The notes beneath the pieces are model-generated. The model saw only the letters and a list, made by a program, of their open reading frames with translations, was not told where the DNA came from and searched no databases. Made by a program: the position numbers and the translations under genes. Below, piece after piece: positions 61,746-64,000 of a stretch of 64,000 nt of DNA (the first letter of the stretch is position 1; each line of letters begins with the position of its first letter). Source of the DNA: Neodontobutis hainanensis (Eukaryota; Chordata; Actinopteri; Gobiiformes; Odontobutidae); assembly GCA_024349245.1 (NCBI GenBank), contig JALDNG010000048.1, positions 2,778,501 through 2,842,500 on the forward strand, in the 5' to 3' direction.

Positions 61746-64000
61746 TTATAGCTTTACTGCTATAGTCTCTGTCCTTGAACATCTTGTTTATATTGTTTGG
61801 CATTGCATTGTTGAAGTGGGTTGAGCTTCTTTAAACTGACATGCTCCATCTCCTTCCGCTTATTCCAGTTATGAGTTGATTCATGTTTTGTTCGTTGCTC
61901 TGGAATATTGGAGAAGCACATGATTGCAATATAATGGCACAGATTGATGTTTTATGACTGGCCTCACTTTGTTTTGCTGTCATTTGTCGAGTGTTGCTCA
62001 TTGTTCCAAAGCATCTGTCAGCGAAAACACAGTGACTATCCCAGTGTGTCTAAAGAAGAAAAATAGATACTTGAAAATAATCGTTTTGGCCTGATACGCA
62101 TTAATAGCAAAGAGCTGCAGTTTTCTATGTACTGAGTGATGGACTTTGACTCTCCTGTTGTAGATTAAAATGAGTTCATTCATCTCTTGTCAAAACCACA
62201 CATGAAAGAGAGCCTATGTCATAGAAAAGTGAAGCCAGACTGCATCTTCTCAGTGTGGATTTTGACAGTCTTAAAGGTGTTAAAGTTTTATTGTGTCTAC
62301 AGCTCTATTCTGTTGTTTTCCTGTGCAGTTCCAGGTCAGTCACTGCGGTATGAGAAGTTTGACAGTTGTCCAGAACAGCCTCCTGCCAAAAACTCTCCAG
62401 ATCCACTCCACACAGGGCTTTTCTGTGACTGTGTTATGTATTATGACTCCGCTCGGACTGCTGAAGTGTCCTTTTGTTTAATCCTTCAGTTTAGACTTCA
62501 TCCCATACTCCGGGGACCCTCTGGGATCTTGTGTGCGCCCCCGCCTCCATTTCACAATTTGATGTTGTGTCCCGGTCGGCCGGCACTCTAGCACTCAACC
62601 ATGACGTACCTTTCATCACCACTGTGGTTAGATGAAGATGTTTATAGCTGCAACTGCTGAGCTCTAGAAGTAAACCATGATTTCACCAAGAATCTTGAGG
62701 CCATTCATTCACAGAGAAGACATTTTTCAAGATAAAAGACAACGCTCTTCAAATGTACAGTGTTACCCATTCCGGTATTACCCAGCTTTGTCAGGACATG
62801 AATGTCAGGTAAGTGAGGATGAGCTATGGCAAAAACCACTTAGTGCATATTTTCTTAACTGAAAACATCAGCCTCTTTTTTTTCCCCGACCTACATTAAA
62901 CTGACACAGCACAGGTAAAATATGCTTATTGCAACATAGGTTTTGCAAACAGAAGTGGGACGCAGAATTGAAAACACATTGATATTCTTCTGATAGGGCT
63001 GAATGAATGTGTGACAAACCAGGCATTGTGACTACTTCATGAATAATGACTAATACTAATCCCCCATTGCAAATTTGTAACTGGCCAAATGCAGTGTGAT
63101 CGTTGAAGTGTTGGTCACTGTAGCTAAGGAAGTAGGAAAAATGTGGCTCTTTGTCTATATGAATTTGATGCTGCTGTAAAGAACCATGGGTAATAGCTTG
63201 TTTCTGGACGAAGGAAGGTTTGAACAATAGCTTTGGTTTGACACACACCAAAAGCACTTAATATCTGTGTCCCTGACTAGATCATTAATAACTGTTTGGA
63301 TGATAGTACTGAGGGAAGCAAAAGCTCTTAGCATGATAAGGTTGTACATGCTGCTATTTGAGAAAAAACAGGTCATGACAAAAGCGGGAATAAATGCACT
63401 TCTGGTGAAAAGGGAATGGAAAACTTGGGTCATAGTGTGCCTGTAACTTTCGACAATGTAACATTCTCATCATTCTTGCTTGTGGATCGAAAGAGTGAGG
63501 TTTTGCATGAAAAGCCCAAATATGTGCGTGGATTGAGATATTTGTAAAGCTTACCTGCGGCTTTTGCTAAGCCAGCCCATAGAAATAGTTAAACCTGTCG
63601 TGCCATATGTGCTTCCCCTGGCAAACCTTTTCAGACACGCACAGGTGGATTCCAAAGATTTACAGTCTCGCACTTGAGCTCCGGCACATCTGTGGAACAC
63701 CAGACCGTATTAATGGCCAGAGCATTGGACGCTTACATTTTTATTTCAGTTATTCATGTTAATCAATACTTTTACTACCTTTGCTTTGATACATGGATTT
63801 CCATCCCAAGGCCACCTAGTGCTATTTACAGAGATCTAACATAATCCTCATTGCAGGAAAAACAACAGAACCTGAATGAATTAAAAAAGTAGCAGAAAGA
63901 ACCAATCGTGTTTTAATTAAAAATGTGGATTAAACATGGGAATGATTACACAGTGAGCAGACTTGTAAGCTTGGACTGTTGTGTGAGGCCACCTGTGAAG

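Larger units (their letters stand above)
60771..64000. other. non-coding region at the right edge of the window
   Basis: Apart from a SINE at 61505-61745 and an inverted repeat at 61066-61101, I see no secure gene. A weak exon-like segment near 62329 was considered and not accepted. Confidence 0.5.

Noticed and set aside
62329..62591. Exon-like open segment after TTTTCCTGTGCAG
   Set aside because: The acceptor looks fair and the frame is open to a stop at 62589, but no known domain or convincing donor is visible, and two frames are open, so coding cannot be supported. A 6-bp or 19-bp microexon (donor-like GTCAGT at 62335 or GTATGAG at 62348) is also possible but unsupported.

Overview
This is a piece of a vertebrate nuclear genome, almost certainly a teleost fish. 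The coding sequence is split into short exons with GT-AG introns. Non-coding DNA is AT-rich and full of long CA/GT microsatellites, and it carries mobile elements typical of ray-finned fish: a degenerate Tc1-type transposon, an RTE-type LINE, and tRNA-headed SINEs whose tails contain the motif AAAGCGCTTTGAGTG. Nothing prokaryotic, viral or CRISPR-like is present.

Two genes are well supported, and they converge. (1) The 3' three quarters of igsf3 (immunoglobulin superfamily member 3, EWI/IgSF family) is on the + strand. Six exons at 13020-13439, 17535-17921, 21156-21563, 26434-26859, 39723-40133 and 41652-42098 each encode one complete V-type Ig domain. A seventh exon at 42909-43162 encodes the membrane span and short cytoplasmic tail. 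Every Ig exon begins and ends in phase 1. The six domains match Ig3 to Ig8 of an eight-domain IGSF3. The signal peptide and Ig1-2 must lie to the left of the window, so positions 1-13019 are read as intron. (2) rpe (ribulose-5-phosphate 3-epimerase) is complete on the - strand in six exons from 54380 down to 52427. It encodes 228 residues with all metal-binding and active-site residues in place.

Layout: 1-13 kb igsf3 intron, with a notable cluster of RFX X-box and NF-Y motifs near 10.2-10.45 kb. 13-43.2 kb igsf3 exons, with a 12.9 kb intron (26.9-39.7 kb) that holds a Tc1 element with a SINE nested in it, a 39-bp-arm hairpin repeat, and isolated RFX and POU-type palindromes. 43.2-45.2 kb probable igsf3 3'UTR. 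45.2-52.1 kb intergenic, with two very long CA/GT arrays. 52.1-54.4 kb rpe. 54.7-54.8 kb probable CpG-containing rpe promoter. 55-64 kb mostly without recognisable genes, with one candidate exon at 60680-60770 and a SINE at 61.5 kb.

The two genes are functionally unrelated: IGSF3 is a cell-surface adhesion or tetraspanin-web protein and RPE a cytosolic pentose-phosphate enzyme. I found no clear new biological system. The best leads are the intronic RFX/NF-Y cluster, a possible mitochondrial-type N-terminal extension of RPE, a furin-like RSKR site inside one IGSF3 Ig domain, a NAGNAG acceptor at the last igsf3 exon, and the unidentified exon near 60.7 kb.
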